This document shows, piece after piece, positions 22,410 through 34,601 of a stretch of DNA of 64,000 nucleotides. Made by a program: the position numbers and the translations under genes. Source of the stretch: Ampullaceana balthica (lineage: Eukaryota; Mollusca; Gastropoda; Lymnaeidae); the NCBI GenBank assembly GCA_944989445.1, contig CALYLW010000548.1, forward strand, positions 310,001 to 374,000, read 5' to 3'. Numbering within the stretch: the first letter of the stretch is position 1; the number at the start of each line of letters is the position of its first letter. Under the pieces are notes generated by a model that saw only the letters and a list, made by a program, of their open reading frames with translations, did no database searches and was not told the origin of the DNA.

Positions 22410-25400
22410 AAGTTGGTGAAGTAAGTGAATTGGTGAGTGGCTGAAATTAGTGAATTGGTGGCTGATGAAGTTAGTGGATTGGTGCCTGTTTGAATTTCGT
22501 GGATTGGTGGATGATTGAAGTTAAAGGATTGTTGAATGGTTAAATGTAGTGGATTTGTGAATGGTTGAATGTTGTCGATCTGTGACTGGTAAAAGTTAAA
22601 GGTATGGTGAATGGTTAAATGTAGTGGATTTGTGAATGGTGAAGTTAGTGAATTGGTGAATGGTTGAATGTAGTGGATTGGTGAGTGGTTGAATGTAGTA
22701 GATTGGTGAATGGTTGAATGAAGTTGATTGGTGAGTGGTTGAAGTAAGTGAATTGGTGAGTGGTTTAATGTAGTGGATTGGTGAGTGGTTGAATGTAGTG
22801 GATTGGTGAGAGGTTAAATGTAGTGGATTGGTGAGTGGTTGAATGTAGTGGATTGGTGAGAAGTTGAATGTAGTGGATTGGTGAGTGGTTGAATGGAGTG
22901 GATTGGTGAGTGGTTGAAGTAAGTGAATTGGTGAGTGGTTGAATGTAGTGGATTGGTGAGTGGTTGAATGTAGTGGATTGGTGAGAGGTTAAATGTAGTG
23001 GATTGGGGAGTGGTTGAAGTAAATGAATTGGTGACTGGTTGAATAAAGTGAATTAATGAGTGGTTGAATGTAGTGAATTGGTGAGTGGTTGAATGTAGTG
23101 GATTGGTGAGAGGTTAAATGTAGTGGATTGGTGAGTGGTTGAAGTAAGTGAATTGGTGACTGGTTGAATAAAGTGAATTAATGAGTGGTTGAATGTAGTT
23201 AATTGGTGAGTGGTTGAATGTAGTGAATTGGTGAGTGGTTGAATGTAGTGGATTGGTGAGAGATTGAATGTAGGGGATTGGTGAGTGGATGAAGTAATTG
23301 AATTGGTGAGTGGTAGAATGTAGTGAATTGGTGAGTGGTTGAATGTAGTAGATTGGTGAATGGTTGAATGTAGTTGATTGGTGAGTGGTTGAAGTAAGTG
23401 AATTGGTGAGTGGTTTAATGTAGTGGATTGGTGAGTGGTTGAATGTAGTGGATTGGTGATTGGTTGAATGTAGTGGATTGGTGAGTGGTTGAATGTAGTG
23501 GATTGGTGAGAAGTTGAATGTAGTGGATTGGTGAGTGGTTGAATGGAGTGGATTGGTGAGTGGTTGAAGTAAGTGAATTGGTGAGTGGTTGAATGTAGTG
23601 GATTGGTGAGTGGTTGAATGTAGTTGATTGGTGAGTGGTTGAATGTAGTGGATTGGTGAGTGGTTAAATGTAGTGGATTGGTGAGTGGTTGAAGTAAGTG
23701 AATTGGTGACTGGTTGAATAAAGTGAATTAATGAGTGGTTGAATGTAGTGAATTGGTGAGTGGTTGAATGTAGTGGATTGGTGAGAGGTTAAATGTAGTG
23801 GATTGGTGAGTAGTTGAAGTAAGTGAATTGGTGAGTGGTAGAATGTAGTGAATTGGTGAGTGGTTGAAGAAAGTGAATTGGTGAGTGGTTGAAGTAAAGT
23901 AGATTGGTGAGTGGTTGAAGTAAGTGAATTGGTGAGTGGTTGAAGAAAGTGAATTGGTGAGTGGTTGAAGTAGTTGAATTGGTGAGTGGTTGAAGTAAAG
24001 TGAATTGGTGAGTGGTTGAAGAAAGTGAATTGGTGAGTGGTTGAAGTAAGTGAATTGATGAGTGCTTGAATGTAGTGAATTGGTGAGTGGTTGAAGTAAG
24101 TGAATTGGTGAGTGGTTGAAGAAAATGAATTGGTGAGTGGTTGAAGAAAGTGAATTGGTGAGTGGTTGAAGAAAGTGAATTGGTGAATGGTTGAATGTAG
24201 TGGATTGGTGAGTGGTTGAATGTAGTGAATTGGTGAGTGGTTGAATAAAGTGAATTAATGAGTGGTTGAATGTAGTGGATTGGTGAGTGGTTGAATGTAG
24301 TGGATTGGTGAGTGGTTGAATGTAGTGGATTGGTGAGTGGTTGAATGTAGTGGATTGGTAAGTGGTTGAATGTAGTGGATTGGTGAGAGGTTGAATGCAG
24401 TGTATGGGTGAGTGGTTGAAGTAAGTGAATTGGTGAGTGCTTGAATGTAGTGGATTGGTGAGTGGCTGAAGTAAGTGAATTTGGTGAAAGGTTGAATGTA
24501 GTGGATTGGTGAGTGGTTGAAGTAAGTGAATTGGTGACTGGTTGAATGTAGTGGATTTGTGAGTTGTTGAATGTAGTGAATTGATGAGTTGTTGAATGTA
24601 GTGGATTGGTGAGTGGTTGAATGTAGTGGATTAGTGAGAGGTTGAAGTAAGTGAATTGGTGAGTGGTTGAATGTAGTGGATTGGTGAGTGGTTGAATGTA
24701 GTGGATTGGTGAGAGGTTGAATGTAGTGGACTGGTGGGTGGTTGAAGTAAGTGAATTGGTGACTGGTTGAATAAAGTGAATTAATGAGTGGTTGAATGTA
24801 GTGGATTGGTGAGTGGTTGAATTAGTGAATTAATGAATCGTTGAATGTAGTGGATTGGTGAGTTGTTGAATTAAGTGAATTGGTGACAGGTTGAATAAAG
24901 TGAATTAATGAATGGTTGAATGTAGTGGATTGGTGAGAGGTTGAATGCAGTGTATTGGTGAGTGGTTGAAGTAAGTGAATTGGTGAGTCGTTTAATGTAA
25001 TGGATTGGTGAGTGGTTGAATTTAGTGGATTGGTGAGAGGTTGAATGCAGTGTATGGGTGAGTGGTTGAAGTAAGTGAATTGGTGAGTGCTTGAATGTAG
25101 TGGATTGATGAGTAGCTGAAGTAAGTGAATTGGTGAAAGGTTGAATGTAGTGGATTGGTGAGTGGTTGAAGTAAGTGAATTGGTGACTGGTTGAATGTAG
25201 TGGATTTGCGAGTTGTTGAATGTAGTGAATTGATGAGTGGTTGAATGTAGTGGATTGGTGAGTGGTTGAATGTAGTGGATTGGTGAGAGGTTGAAGTAAG
25301 TGAATTGGTGAGTGGTTGAATGTAGTGGATTGGTGAGTGGTTGAATGTAGTAGATTGGTGGGTGGTTGAAGTAAGTGAATTGGTGACTGGTTGAATAAAG

Positions 25401-26642
25401 TGAATTAATGAGTGGTTGAATGTAGTGGATTGGTGAGTGGTTGAATAAAGTGAATTAATGAATCGTTGAATGTAGTGGATTGGTGAGTGGTTGAAGTAAG
25501 TGAATTGGTGACTGGTTGAATAAAGTGAATTAATGAATGGTTGAATGTAGTGGATTGGTGAGAGGTTGAATGCAGTGTATTGGTGAGTGGTTGAAGTAAG
25601 TGAATTGGTGAGTGCTTGAATGTAGTGGATTGGTGAGTGGTTGAAGTAAGTGAATTGGTGAGTGGTTTAATGTAATGGATTGGTGAGTGGTTGAATTTAG
25701 TGGATTGGTGAGAGGTTGAATGTAGTGGATTGGTGAGTGGTTGAAGTAAGTAAATTGGTGAAAGTTTGAATGTAGTGGATTGGTGAGTGGTTGAAGTAAG
25801 TGAATTGGTGACTGGTTGAATGTAGTGGATTTGTGAGTTGTTGAATGTAGTGAATTGGTGAGTGGTTGAATGTAGTGGATTGGTGAGTGGTTGAATGTAG
25901 TGCATTTGTGAGAGGTTGAAGTAAGTGAATTGGTGAGTGGTTGAATGTAGTGCATTGGTGAGTGGTCTAATGTAGTGGATTGGTGAGAGGTTCAATGTAG
26001 TGGATTGGTGAGTGGTTGAAGTAAGTGAATTGGTGACTGGTTGAATAAAGTGAATTAATGAGTGGTTGAATGTAGTGGATTGGTGAGTGGTTGAAATACG
26101 TAAATTGGTGAGTGTTTGAATGTAGTGGATTGGTGAGTGGTTGAAGAAATTGAATTCGTGACTGGTTGAATAAAGTGAATTAATGAGTGGTTGAATGTAG
26201 TGGATTGGTGAGTGGTTGAAGTAAGTGAATTGGTGACTGGTTGAATAAAGTGAATTAATGAGTGGTTGAATGTAGTGGATTGGTGAGTGGTTGAATGTAG
26301 TGGATTGGTGAGTGGGTGAAGTAAGTGAATTGGTGACTGGTTGAATAAAGTGAATTAATGAGTGGTTGAACGTAGTGGATTGTTGAGTTGTTGAATGTAG
26401 TGGATTGGTGAGTGGTTGAAGTAAGTGAATTGGTGAGTGGTTGAATGTAGTGAATTGGTGAGTGGTTGAATGTAGTGGATTGGTGAGTGGTTGAAGTAAG
26501 TGAATTGGTGAGTGGTTGAATGTAGTGGATTGTTGAGTTGTTGAATGTAGTGGATTCGTGAGAGGTTGAATGTAGTGGATTGGTGAGTGGTTGAAGTAAG
26601 TGAATTGGTGAGTGAATTAAGTTAGTAGATTGATAGGTGGTA
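22410..26642. repeat. ~25-bp minisatellite, 4.2 kb
   Basis: Roughly 170 copies of units such as GTGGATTGGTGAGTGG followed by TTGAATGTA, mixed with variants containing GAAGTAAGTGAATTGG. Blocks of variants repeat in the same order, a higher-order structure. Minus-strand open frames cycle every 75 bp and are not genes. Confidence 0.95.
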
Positions 26643-26664
26643 GCATACGCCGCAGTCTTGTTCA

Positions 26665-27746
26665 TAGATAGTACAAAGAAAGGAGTGGGGGCGTGCCTAA
26701 ACTACATAACGAAGAAATCAGAACAATGTGAATGAAACTCTGGGGGAAGAACCGCCGACGCATTGTTTGTCTCGAAACATGCGCGATGCGTTTTGGTACT
26801 TGCCCCCACCCTGCACCACCCTCGCTTGCCAACCATAAACTGTGATTGGCCGACCCTGAAGAGGTTCATTCGTTAAGCTTATTTGCACTAGTCTTGTGCT
26901 AGTTCTGATTATATATATATATAGATGATGAATTGAAATTCTTTAGCGGAATCCTTTGGTTCATTAGAGTGTGTTTTGAAATGTGGTTGTACATGTTTAT
27001 CAAGTTGGCCCTCAAAGGCCCAGTGGGTCACTGAGAACAACGGAGAGCACGTCGTCGAAGTTATCCAAATGTTGAGAAACAAAGTTTACAGCCATGTTGC
27101 GAAGTCATGTTCGACAAGAACGGCCACAAACATAAACAATAAACATAAAAAAATTAAAATATAATGTCTCAGATGGGGCTTGAACTCAGTACCTTCCGCG
27201 GGTTAGGCGGATGTTATAGCAATACACTACGAAGTGCATGTTATTCTGTGAAAGAACAATGAACCTGAACTCAAAAAGCATCAATAGTCTCGATGACCTC
27301 CTTTCTCCACCACCTTATCTTGCTAACCATTCATTGATTGGCCGACTCTAGCGAGGGTCATTCGTCATTCTTGTTTGCAAATACTCGCTTTGGTGAAATA
27401 TATATATAGATAAGCAAAATAAATAGAGTTTAAGGAAGGCTCAAAGAACTTTGCCTCCTCCTACTTCTTTAACTGATATACAGATTTAATCTAAACCGAC
27501 CCACGGCGTGGCATACAGATACTGCAAAGAAAGTGGGGAAAGAACGAACACAAAAAGCAGCACGAAGAAATCAAAACAGCGCGAGTGAATGTCTGGGGGG
27601 GGGGCTGACACAAGTAAGTTAGGCAGTGCGCATGTCTCGATTCCAGTGAGGGGTAGGCAAAGGAAGGGAGTATGTTCCTGCGTTATGCTTAAATACTTGC
27701 TCGCGCCTTGCTTGCTCTAGATCTCTAGTGAATTATTTATATAGAT
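26665..27746 (-). mobile_element. Three Helitron-like 5'-end fragments
   Basis: Segments near 26665-26925, 27290-27413 and 27520-27746 each finish, on the minus strand, at a TCTATATATA-type 5' start. The first two share a GTCGGCCAATCA word; the third shares GAAGAAATC- and CGAATG-type words in its interior. No complete element is resolved. Confidence 0.4.
27165..27236 (-). mobile_element. tRNA-Val-like remnant
   Basis: On the minus strand, TAGTGTATTG (D-arm/A-box region), the stem CCGC/GCGG closing a seven-base loop with AAC, and a B box GAGTTCAAGCCCC resemble tRNA-Val(AAC). The acceptor stem does not pair and the D-loop is altered. It is a pseudogene or SINE head. Confidence 0.5.
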
Positions 27747-27749
27747 ACG

Positions 27750-28225
27750 TTACTTTTTGTCCTAAACTCTGTAAAAAATATTAGTTGGCTAGTTTGTTTT
27801 TCTTGTTTCTCTAACATAATAATATTCCAGCGTTTATAGGAACAAATATTTGTTTTCAAAAATAGAAAAAGTTGCATATGGGTCACACTAACCCATAGAA
27901 AAAAAGTTATTTTGCTTCTTAGCTTTTCTAATTTAGTGAGCACTTATTTTAAGTTTGTGGTTATTTTCACATTAGGTCTATATTCTCACATAATAAAATA
28001 CACCAATGTCAGCTTTACAAAATTGCTTCTTTGCTTAATTTTCTATGTTAATACACATTTTAAACATGCATGTACACTAAAAGAAATGGTGAGTGTTCTC
28101 CAAACTACTCATGATACTGTACAGAATACTGGTCATTTGATGGCCTAAACCTTTGGGCGACTACTCATGTATCAAATTAGACGAAAATTAGCAGCGGGTC
28201 GATTATTTTTAAAAAATTAGTTTTT
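27750..28225. other. Unannotated AT-rich stretch
   Basis: No supported feature; short overlapping open frames on both strands only. Confidence 0.5.
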
Positions 28226-28232
28226 AATTTCT

Positions 28233-28514
28233 TATCTTATCTATACAGACGCTCCTTCTATGCAGAAGATAGTTGCGTCCACAGACCATGACAGTTGATC
28301 TGTTGGCAAGTGAAGCAGCGTTCACAGGCCACGGCTTTGTGGGTTCCACGCTTTACCCAGCCGCCTAACTACATGTAGTGTTAGGTACCCATTCGGAGCG
28401 GGGTGACTCAGGGACGCCCTAGTCCCCGGGAACAAACCCTTGCCTTCACACGGATTCGAACCCGTGACCATCGGTACGACAGTCCAGTGCGCTGCCACTC
28501 GACCACCACGTCCC
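28233..28514 (-). mobile_element. tRNA-derived SINE (copy 2), with target duplication
   Basis: Head on the right: A box in GGTGGTCGAGTGG and B box in GGGTTCGAATCC on the minus strand. The body contains AACCCACAAAGCCGTGG, and the GATAA tail is on the left. AATTTCT occurs at 28226-28232 and 28515-28521 as a probable 7-bp TSD. Confidence 0.8.
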
Positions 28515-28521
28515 AATTTCT

Positions 28522-29261
28522 CTTCAAGACCAGTCAAGAACAAGGTTTCTCGGAGTCAGTTTGCACTATGTGAATCAGATACAATAATAAAAATATTTTT
28601 TCAACACAAAATACGAAGTGTGAATTTAATGTACAGCATAACTTTTTATATTTTTGAAAGGGTCTGGTTTGTGTGGAGTTGTTTTTATTTTGAGAAGGAT
28701 TCCAGATTCTTATAAGTAATACGACTTTGTTCTGTTGATTTGGTTCATGCTTCAAAATGATTGCTCGTGTGAACTCCTAAAGCCTAAGAATGAAAGAAAA
28801 GCAAACAGTAGTTGTTGTTTTTTTAATTTAACTGATTGTCAGATTCAGGAATACTCCGCCATGTGCTGGCAATTAAAATGTTTTTCTTTTCCAGGTCTTT
28901 CAAAGCAGGTCACTTTTGCCTATAACTAAGATCACACTATTTTGGCTTTAATATTTCTAGATCAGCAATATAATTAATCATGCTATATATCACAATGTAA
29001 CAACTCTTTTCTATAAAACCTATATACGACAGATGTTTACCAATGTCACACTGATGATCAGCAAATTTTTACTTTCATGAAATTATGTCAGTGTCGAATA
29101 TTACATCACATACTTACTCTAAGCTAGTTAATTATTATAGTTTCTTATACTTAATCATATTCAAACATGAAAAATGTGTAATATTATTATACAAGAATTA
29201 ATTGATGTCTCTTGATAATATCAGTTATGTGTGGAAGATCTCAATATCAGTTTATCAAAAA
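28522..29261. other. Unannotated AT-rich stretch
   Basis: Nothing supported. It ends at the target-site duplication of the nested LINE. Confidence 0.5.
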
Positions 29262-30133
29262 ATAATTCTGAAACTATAATATATAATCAGCATCGTTCCG
29301 TCTCGCGAGACGATGGTGCATCACCGTTGGATTGGGTTGCATTTCTTCGAGTGGCTGAGCAGTCCTATCCTTGAGTGACAGTCTTTTCCACAGCCTTTGA
29401 ACACGAGTTCTATGCTTCCCGGTGTTTTGACCTTTCTCCTAGCTTCTCTGTCTGTAGCCTCCTCCATCCTTCGCTCCTCGACTACTATGACGCCCTATTT
29501 TACAACTGTGCGCCACGTAGATCAGTCTTCTGCCTTACATTCCCAGTTGCTTGTGCGTATTCTGGCTGCTTTCATGTCCCTTTGGCAGACATCTTAAAAT
29601 CACAGACTTGAATGACCTGTCTTCTTCTTTCCCGATGCCAGTTCTCCAAATAGGAGGTCCTTGGGGATGCGACCAGGGCTCACTCTTTTTACATGTCCTA
29701 GCCATCTCAGGCGTCTTTCAATTGAAAGGATTGAGAACATGCTTTGGGTATCGGCATGCATCAGGACCTCACTATTCGGCACTTTGTCCTGCCAATTAAT
29801 GCCAAGGATGCGATGCATGCACCTCAAGTGGAAGCTATTAATCTCGCGATCATGGGATGTATAAGTGGTGCATTCTCTCGCACCCGTATAGCAGCGTACT
29901 GATGACGCGGGGTGGATATACACACAGTTTGGTTTTCTCCGTTAGCTTGGTGTTTTTCCAGACCCGTTTATTTAGTATAGCCATTGTGGCAGCTGCCTTG
30001 CCAATTCTACTGTTTATTTCGTCCTCGATGGACGGTGTTGGAGACCTTGGACCGCAAGAAGATGAAGCTGTCCACAACCTCCAAGTTTTCGTTGTCGATA
30101 TTGATAGTAGGAGGAGGTCGTGTGTCTTAGGAC

Positions 30134-31954
30134 TAGGGCTGTCAATTTTGTTGAAAAAAGCTGCCCGGGTACCCGTGAAAATTTCGAACGGGTACCCGGG
30201 TTACCCGTTCTAAACTTAAACGTCGCATAATTTTCCCCGTCATGATCGCCATACAATACAATGCAACCTAGCCACCATCCATGCGCCTCATTTCACACAG
30301 TAGTAGTAGCCAACGGCTTGCTTCCAGTTACAGTAACGTACTATTACTAATGCACTATAATTAACTATAATGCACTAAAAACTTTTATTCAATTCCTGCT
30401 GTAAATGCATTCGTCATACTCATAAATGACAATAAACTGAACATGCAAACAAAATATCTACGGCAATGACGTAACATTCAGTGTCATACCTTTAATGTTA
30501 ATATCCACTTGGCGTCGGTAGTCGATGCTAAGGGCGATGATGTATGCTATACTGCGATAAATCGTAAGTGATCGTGCTTTGGTCAGTGGTACTGCTTTTG
30601 TTGACACCAAAATATTTCTGATATTGGGTGGATCGGCGGTTTGTTTATCAATATCAATTTTATGAATAACGTTCACATGGCGTTTTATCGCGTTGGGTTG
30701 CCACCCTTCACAGACACAATTTAATTACAATGGTTGCATTTTGCCGTGTCGCTGTCAACTTGATTGGCCTGATTCCACACGACGTCTAACCCATCTTGTT
30801 AACTTTGGGTATATTATTAATATCAATTTTTGGGCTAGGCAAATACGTGTCAATGAACACAAGAAACACAAGCGAATGCAAGGGTGTGGGTTATAGCAGT
30901 GCTTCTCAAATTGGGGGTCCGCGGAAGTTATCAAGAAAGGAGAGAAAAATATAATTATAATCCTCCAATTGCTATCAATAATATCAACCCTATAGAATTT
31001 GTCATTTTTGACAATAAGCAAATAAATGAAAGAAATAAAAGGAAATAAAATAAAAGGAAATATAATTCATTTCGCTACCATGTAAGTACAGGAAAAATAG
31101 TGCACCGGTTCCAGATGCAATGGAAAACATTCCTGCCGGTCCGCAATACAAAAATTTTTAGAAGCACTGGGTTATAGGAGGGAAGAGAGGAGAGGGGGGG
31201 AGAGTAGAAAAAACGCCATTGGATAGATAGTAGCAATCGGTGACCCACTGTCGGCTATTTCAAAGCAAAGTTAGTTTCAAAGCAAGGCTGTTTGAATGAA
31301 CAAAAACAAACACGGCATCTTTCATCTCTGTGCAGTCCATCCTCACAGCCGACGTCTGCCCATCCTACACTGTTAGTAACTATTCAATTTATTAAATTTA
31401 AATACTGACGACCTTGTACGAATTATTAGCATCAGTTTTTCTAGGTCACCACGTGTTAATGAACACAAGAAGTAAGGCGGATGTAAGTGGTGTGGGTTAT
31501 AGGAGTGAAGGGAGGAGAGGGGGTAAATAAACAATATTAGCTAGTATCAATCGGCGTATTTCAAGCAAAGTTAGTCAAAGCAAGAGTGTTTTTTTTTATT
31601 AACAAACACAGCGTCTTTCATCTCTGTTTCAGGTTGAGAGAAAAAATATATATATAAAAATACATTGAATTTATTGGGACCGTATTTTATTTCCCGTTGA
31701 CAGATATTTCCCGTCGACAGATATTTCTCCTTAGAAGTACTTCACAGCATATATTTGAAACAAAAATTTTCATTTGATAAATTGTTTCGCAAGCCACAAT
31801 GTAAACACAACAAGCCGCATGGGAGCCGAAGTTTGGCCTACGGTTAATATAGACATAGAAGCCACATTTTCACGGGTACCCGGGCGGAATTTTATTACCC
31901 GGGTAATCACACGGTAACGGGTACCCGGGTCCCGGGTACCCGTTGACAGGCCTA
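30134..31954. mobile_element. Non-autonomous hAT-type element, 1.8 kb, inside the LINE
   Basis: TIRs TAGGGCTGTCAA and TTGACAGGCCTA lie between perfect 8-bp copies of CTTAGGAC (30126-30133, 31955-31962). Subterminal regions carry several GGGTACCCGGG palindromes at both ends, likely transposase-binding repeats. The interior contains a diverged direct duplication (about 30760-31320 and 31370-31640). No transposase is present. Removal reconnects the LINE frame between the ISLKKTN and INIDNENLEVVDSF blocks. Confidence 0.9.
30897..31169. mobile_element. hAT-type MITE nested in the hAT element
   Basis: Inverted ends CAGTGCTTCT and AGAAGCACTG are flanked by perfect 8-bp GGTTATAG (30889-30896, 31170-31177). 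The second internal duplicate of the host element retains the uninterrupted site GGTTATAG at 31495-31502. Confidence 0.9.
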
Positions 31955-32180
31955 CTTAGGACATGATGTTTGTCTTTTTCAAGCTGATTTGCAGACCACA
32001 TTCTTTGCAGGCGTTAGAGAAGCTTGACACGAGTTGTTCCAAACCAGTTTCTGTATGTGCTATCAGTGCTGCATCATCCGCAATGAGTATCTCACGAATT
32101 GGGACATCTGTCGTTTTAGTTTTTGGCTCAGAGGCGGGCAGTGTTGAAAAGCCATCCATCAGCTCTGGTGGGTAACCAGA

Positions 32181-32428
32181 TTCTATTAGAGAAGTGTTGT
32201 GTTGTTTTATTGACATTGTATGAGCGTCCAAGTTGACTAGTATGAAACACGTGGTTTTTGATGTGAACTGTAAGCGTGCCTGGTTGTGGACTGGGAGGAT
32301 GGCTGACTATATAGACTTTTCAAGAGGCAATCGGGGTTGATTGCAGTGGATTGTATAAATTGATTAAAGACAGTTGTTAAACAGAACACAGTGTGTTTAA
32401 GTCTTGTTACTTGACCTGCAAGTTCTAT
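32181..32428. mobile_element. LTR-like insert (possible solo LTR) in the LINE
   Basis: About 245 bp interrupts the RT frame between an SSDGI block and an RADGWLFNT block. TTCTAT occurs at both edges (32181-32186, 32423-32428). It shares ordered words with 53862-54075: a TAGAGAAGTGTTG-like start, GTATGAGC, and TTGATTAAAGACA. It may be a solo LTR of an otherwise absent family. Confidence 0.45.
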
Positions 32429-33714
32429 TTCAGATTCCATCACTGCTATCCTTAATTGCGTATCGATGCAGCACAGAGAAGAATGTTGCGAACAGCTTTG
32501 GTGCCAGTACACAACCTTGTTTAACTCCGCTGCTGACTGGAAAAGCTTCTGACGTAGCTCCATCGAACTGTACTGTGCCCTGCATATTTTCATGGCTCTG
32601 TCTAATGATGGCGAGTAGGTTTGGGGGACAGCCAATTTTCTCCAGGATTTGGAATTGTCCGTTGCGATTGCTAAATCAAATGCTTGCTTTCGTAAGATCT
32701 ACAAAGGCAATGTATAGTGGCATCTGCGGCTCTCTGCATTTTTCCTGAAGCTGCCGTATGGAGAACACCATATCTATGGTAGACCGACCAGCCCGGAAAC
32801 CGCACTGAGATTCTGGATAAACTCGGGAGGCTAAACTCTTTAATCGTGTTAGTATTCGCGATGAGCTTGACAGGACGGTGTTACTACCACATAATTTATC
32901 TCCTTCTTTTGCTGTGAGGTCAAGCTTTGACATGTTCCAGATTGTTACTAGATCATTTACTCCCAACAATAACTCATATAGTTAATGAGAGTTTAAAATC
33001 TGGTACCTTTCACTCTTTATGTAAATCTGCTGTTATAAAACCCTAGCTGAAAAAACAAGGGTTAGACCAAAACAAATTTAAACAAATTTAGACCTGTGTC
33101 TAATACTAATATTTCATTTTTATCAAAGGTCATTGAAAAACTAGTCTTAAAACATGTTTTTGCTTATCTTAAAGGCCACACTCTTCTAAGTCTCAATCAG
33201 TCGGCCTACAGACCTTCTCACAGCACAGAGACCACCCTGTTAAAGGTAACAAATGACCTCCTACTGGCACTGGAAAGTTGAAAATCTCTATATTGGTCCT
33301 ATTAGATCTTAGTGCAGCCGTTGATACTGCAAAATTATTTTGGAATTTCTGGCTCAGTTCTGGCTTGGTTTCAATCATACTTATCTAACAGATCACTGGT
33401 GGTATCTGTCACGTGTGATTAACATGATTTGTGACGTAAGTTCACGTGAATAATAAACGCGGGAAGAAAGGAGCATTCCCATTGGTTGAAAGGGTTGGGC
33501 GATCAGTTGTCAGTGGAGTTCCGTAGTGAAAGGATGGAATGTGTGTGTGCCTCAAGATTTCCATGTTGTATAACCTCAAGATACTTACTGTACAAAGTAT
33601 AAATATTAAAGTTGTTTAATTGAAACAAGTTCTTCAGTGGATTATTGTGTACAAGATTATGTATTGAGAGAACGCCTACAAAAAGAGTTACATATAAAAA
33701 GTAAACAGTTACAT

Positions 33715-33732
33715 TGGTGTCGAAGTAAAAGT
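33715..33732 (+). other. Primer-binding-site-like sequence
   Basis: TGGTGTCGAAGTAAAAGT lies one base after the 5' LTR. Copy 2 has TGGTGTTGAAGTAAAATT in the equivalent place. TGG immediately after the LTR is the usual pairing start for a tRNA 3' CCA; the tRNA was not identified. Confidence 0.6.
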
Positions 33733-34601
33733 GATTGCCATTAGGCATAAGTTCTAAGTGAACACAGTAAAAGAGATTTTAGAAAGGAGGTTTCGTGGAA
33801 ATAACAAGTAGTGGATATTTCAAAAAGAAAAGTATTCATTAAAAGAAGAAATATTAGCAGCTATCGTATTTTGTGAATATTCAAGTTCGTAAGAAGCTGT
33901 GAATAAAATTTTGTGGTTCAATGAAAATACAAGAATATTTCAAGATGGCGGCATAAACGCACATGGTCACGGCGTGCGGTGTTATAACTAGGTCACCTAG
34001 TTTGTTCTACGTCACAGTCGACGACAGTACAAGTATACTACACAGTGCTGGAATCTGCGTCGTGTAGGCTTACTGTATGGTGACACACGGTGAACATATA
34101 TAGGTCGTGACGTCAACAAGCTCACTGCTAGTTGATTCCAGGAAATATTTGTAAACATAACCTGGAACTTGGAAGGCTATGGACTATTAATTATGAAGTG
34201 TGAATTATAAATAAAGGAACGGAATTTTTATCCACTCATTGTGTGAAGAGTTTGATAATTGCAATTTTGGATTAATGGAGTGAACTAAATTGTTAAAAAC
34301 ACTACTCGAAAATTGAAATTTTAACCAAGTGACTTTTATTCAAAACGATTGGACCATTTAATATGTTTTGTCAATCTGAGGGAGCGTATATATAAAGTAT
34401 ACTAAAAATCCCGTGTGAGGATTCTTTTGTTGTCTCATCTTGTCAAGTGTCAAGACTAAATTGCATGGTTTAGACGTGTCACTTATTTGAACTTAACATT
34501 TTGAATTCAAGATTTTTCATTTGGAAGATTTTTAACTTTATCAAGATATACCTAAATTCTTTACCAAATTGCTTAACTCATATTATTCAATACAACTAAA
34601 C

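Noticed and set aside
3098..26642. CRISPR-like arrays
   Set aside because: The direct repeats are contiguous minisatellites without unique spacers, in a eukaryotic context.
25405..26665. Minus-strand open frames of 136-196 residues rich in Thr, Ser, His and Pro
   Set aside because: They are frames through the 25-bp minisatellite; several overlapping frames are open at once and none has a promoter or gene context.
27165..27236. A functional tRNA-Val gene
   Set aside because: The anticodon stem and B box are recognisable, but the acceptor stem does not pair and the D-loop is altered; kept as a remnant.
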